Shown piece by piece: positions 13,460 to 13,484 of a DNA stretch of 13,484 nucleotides. Source of the stretch: DUAL01 sp964452095 (GTDB taxonomy: Bacteria; Bacteroidota; Bacteroidia; Flavobacteriales; BACL11). The position numbers and the translations under genes were made by a program. Below the pieces are notes generated by a model that ran no database searches, was not told the DNA's origin, and saw nothing but the letters and a program-made list of their open reading frames with translations. The DNA lies in NCBI GenBank assembly GCA_964452095.1, contig CAYVKX010000056.1:1-13484 (forward strand), written 5' to 3'. Every line of letters starts with the position of its first letter. Position 1 is the first letter of the stretch.

Positions 13460-13484
13460 ATGAAAAAACTAATAATAATTTTAT
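13460..13484 (+). CDS. Start of a probable exported protein (partial)
   Basis: ATG at 13460 begins the eight codons M-K-K-L-I-I-I-L before the window ends. The two lysines and the hydrophobic run look like the start of a Sec signal peptide. A TAnnTTTG promoter box and an A-rich leader precede it. Nothing more can be said about the product. Confidence 0.55.

Noticed and set aside
1..13484. CRISPR array, tRNA, rRNA, insertion sequence or prophage
   Set aside because: No regularly spaced repeats, cloverleaf or rRNA-like segments, transposase frames or phage genes were seen on either strand.

Overview
The window looks like a chromosomal piece from a low-GC member of the Bacteroidota, most likely Flavobacteriales. 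Four things point there. Transcription units begin with the phylum's TAnnTTTG -7 box instead of a TATAAT box. Shine-Dalgarno sequences are weak or absent. The genes include a CHU_C (gliding-motility-type) C-terminal domain that marks type IX secretion cargo, a GEVED/SprB-type surface protein and a Bacteroidota-style PBP1+LysM protein. The housekeeping genes have the form usual in this phylum. This is inferred from sequence features alone; no database search was possible.

Layout. Positions 1-89 hold the last 28 codons of an unidentified gene. guaA (GMP synthase, 104-1639) overlaps by 10 bases a LysM + periplasmic-binding-protein-like exported protein (1630-2970). A new unit at about 3013 carries three co-directional, closely spaced genes for secreted, Ig/PKD-rich proteins (3039-4886, 4908-5480, 5487-6554). 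The third has the type B (CHU_C) type IX secretion signal, while the first two end in the shared short tail PI-x-HF. A hairpin terminator at 6633-6658 leads straight into the promoter of a LuxC-family acyl-CoA reductase gene (6670-7671). That gene converges on a minus-strand beta-helix lipoprotein gene (7794-9248). The lipoprotein is divergent from rpmE2 (ribosomal protein L31 type B, 9370-9624), which has its own hairpin terminator. Then come a GlmU-like nucleotidyltransferase/hexapeptide protein (9704-10864), lon (10954-13374) and the first 8 codons of an exported protein (13460 onward).

How the genes relate. Most of the window is ordinary housekeeping: nucleotide synthesis, ribosome, protein quality control and probable sugar activation. 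The accessory part is the 3039-6554 cluster. Its middle protein shares an N-terminal Ig/PKD-like module with the CHU_C protein and a C-terminal tail with the large GEVED protein, which suggests parts of one extracellular assembly. In the large protein a GEVED domain appears to be inserted inside a SprB-type repeat.

Regulatory signals stand out. Eight TAnnTTTG boxes sit in front of the apparent transcription units. Two lie 4-5 bases from the start codon, suggesting leaderless mRNAs. Upstream of lon there is a well-spaced sigma-54-type -24/-12 element and a TGACA-GAT-TGTCA palindrome.
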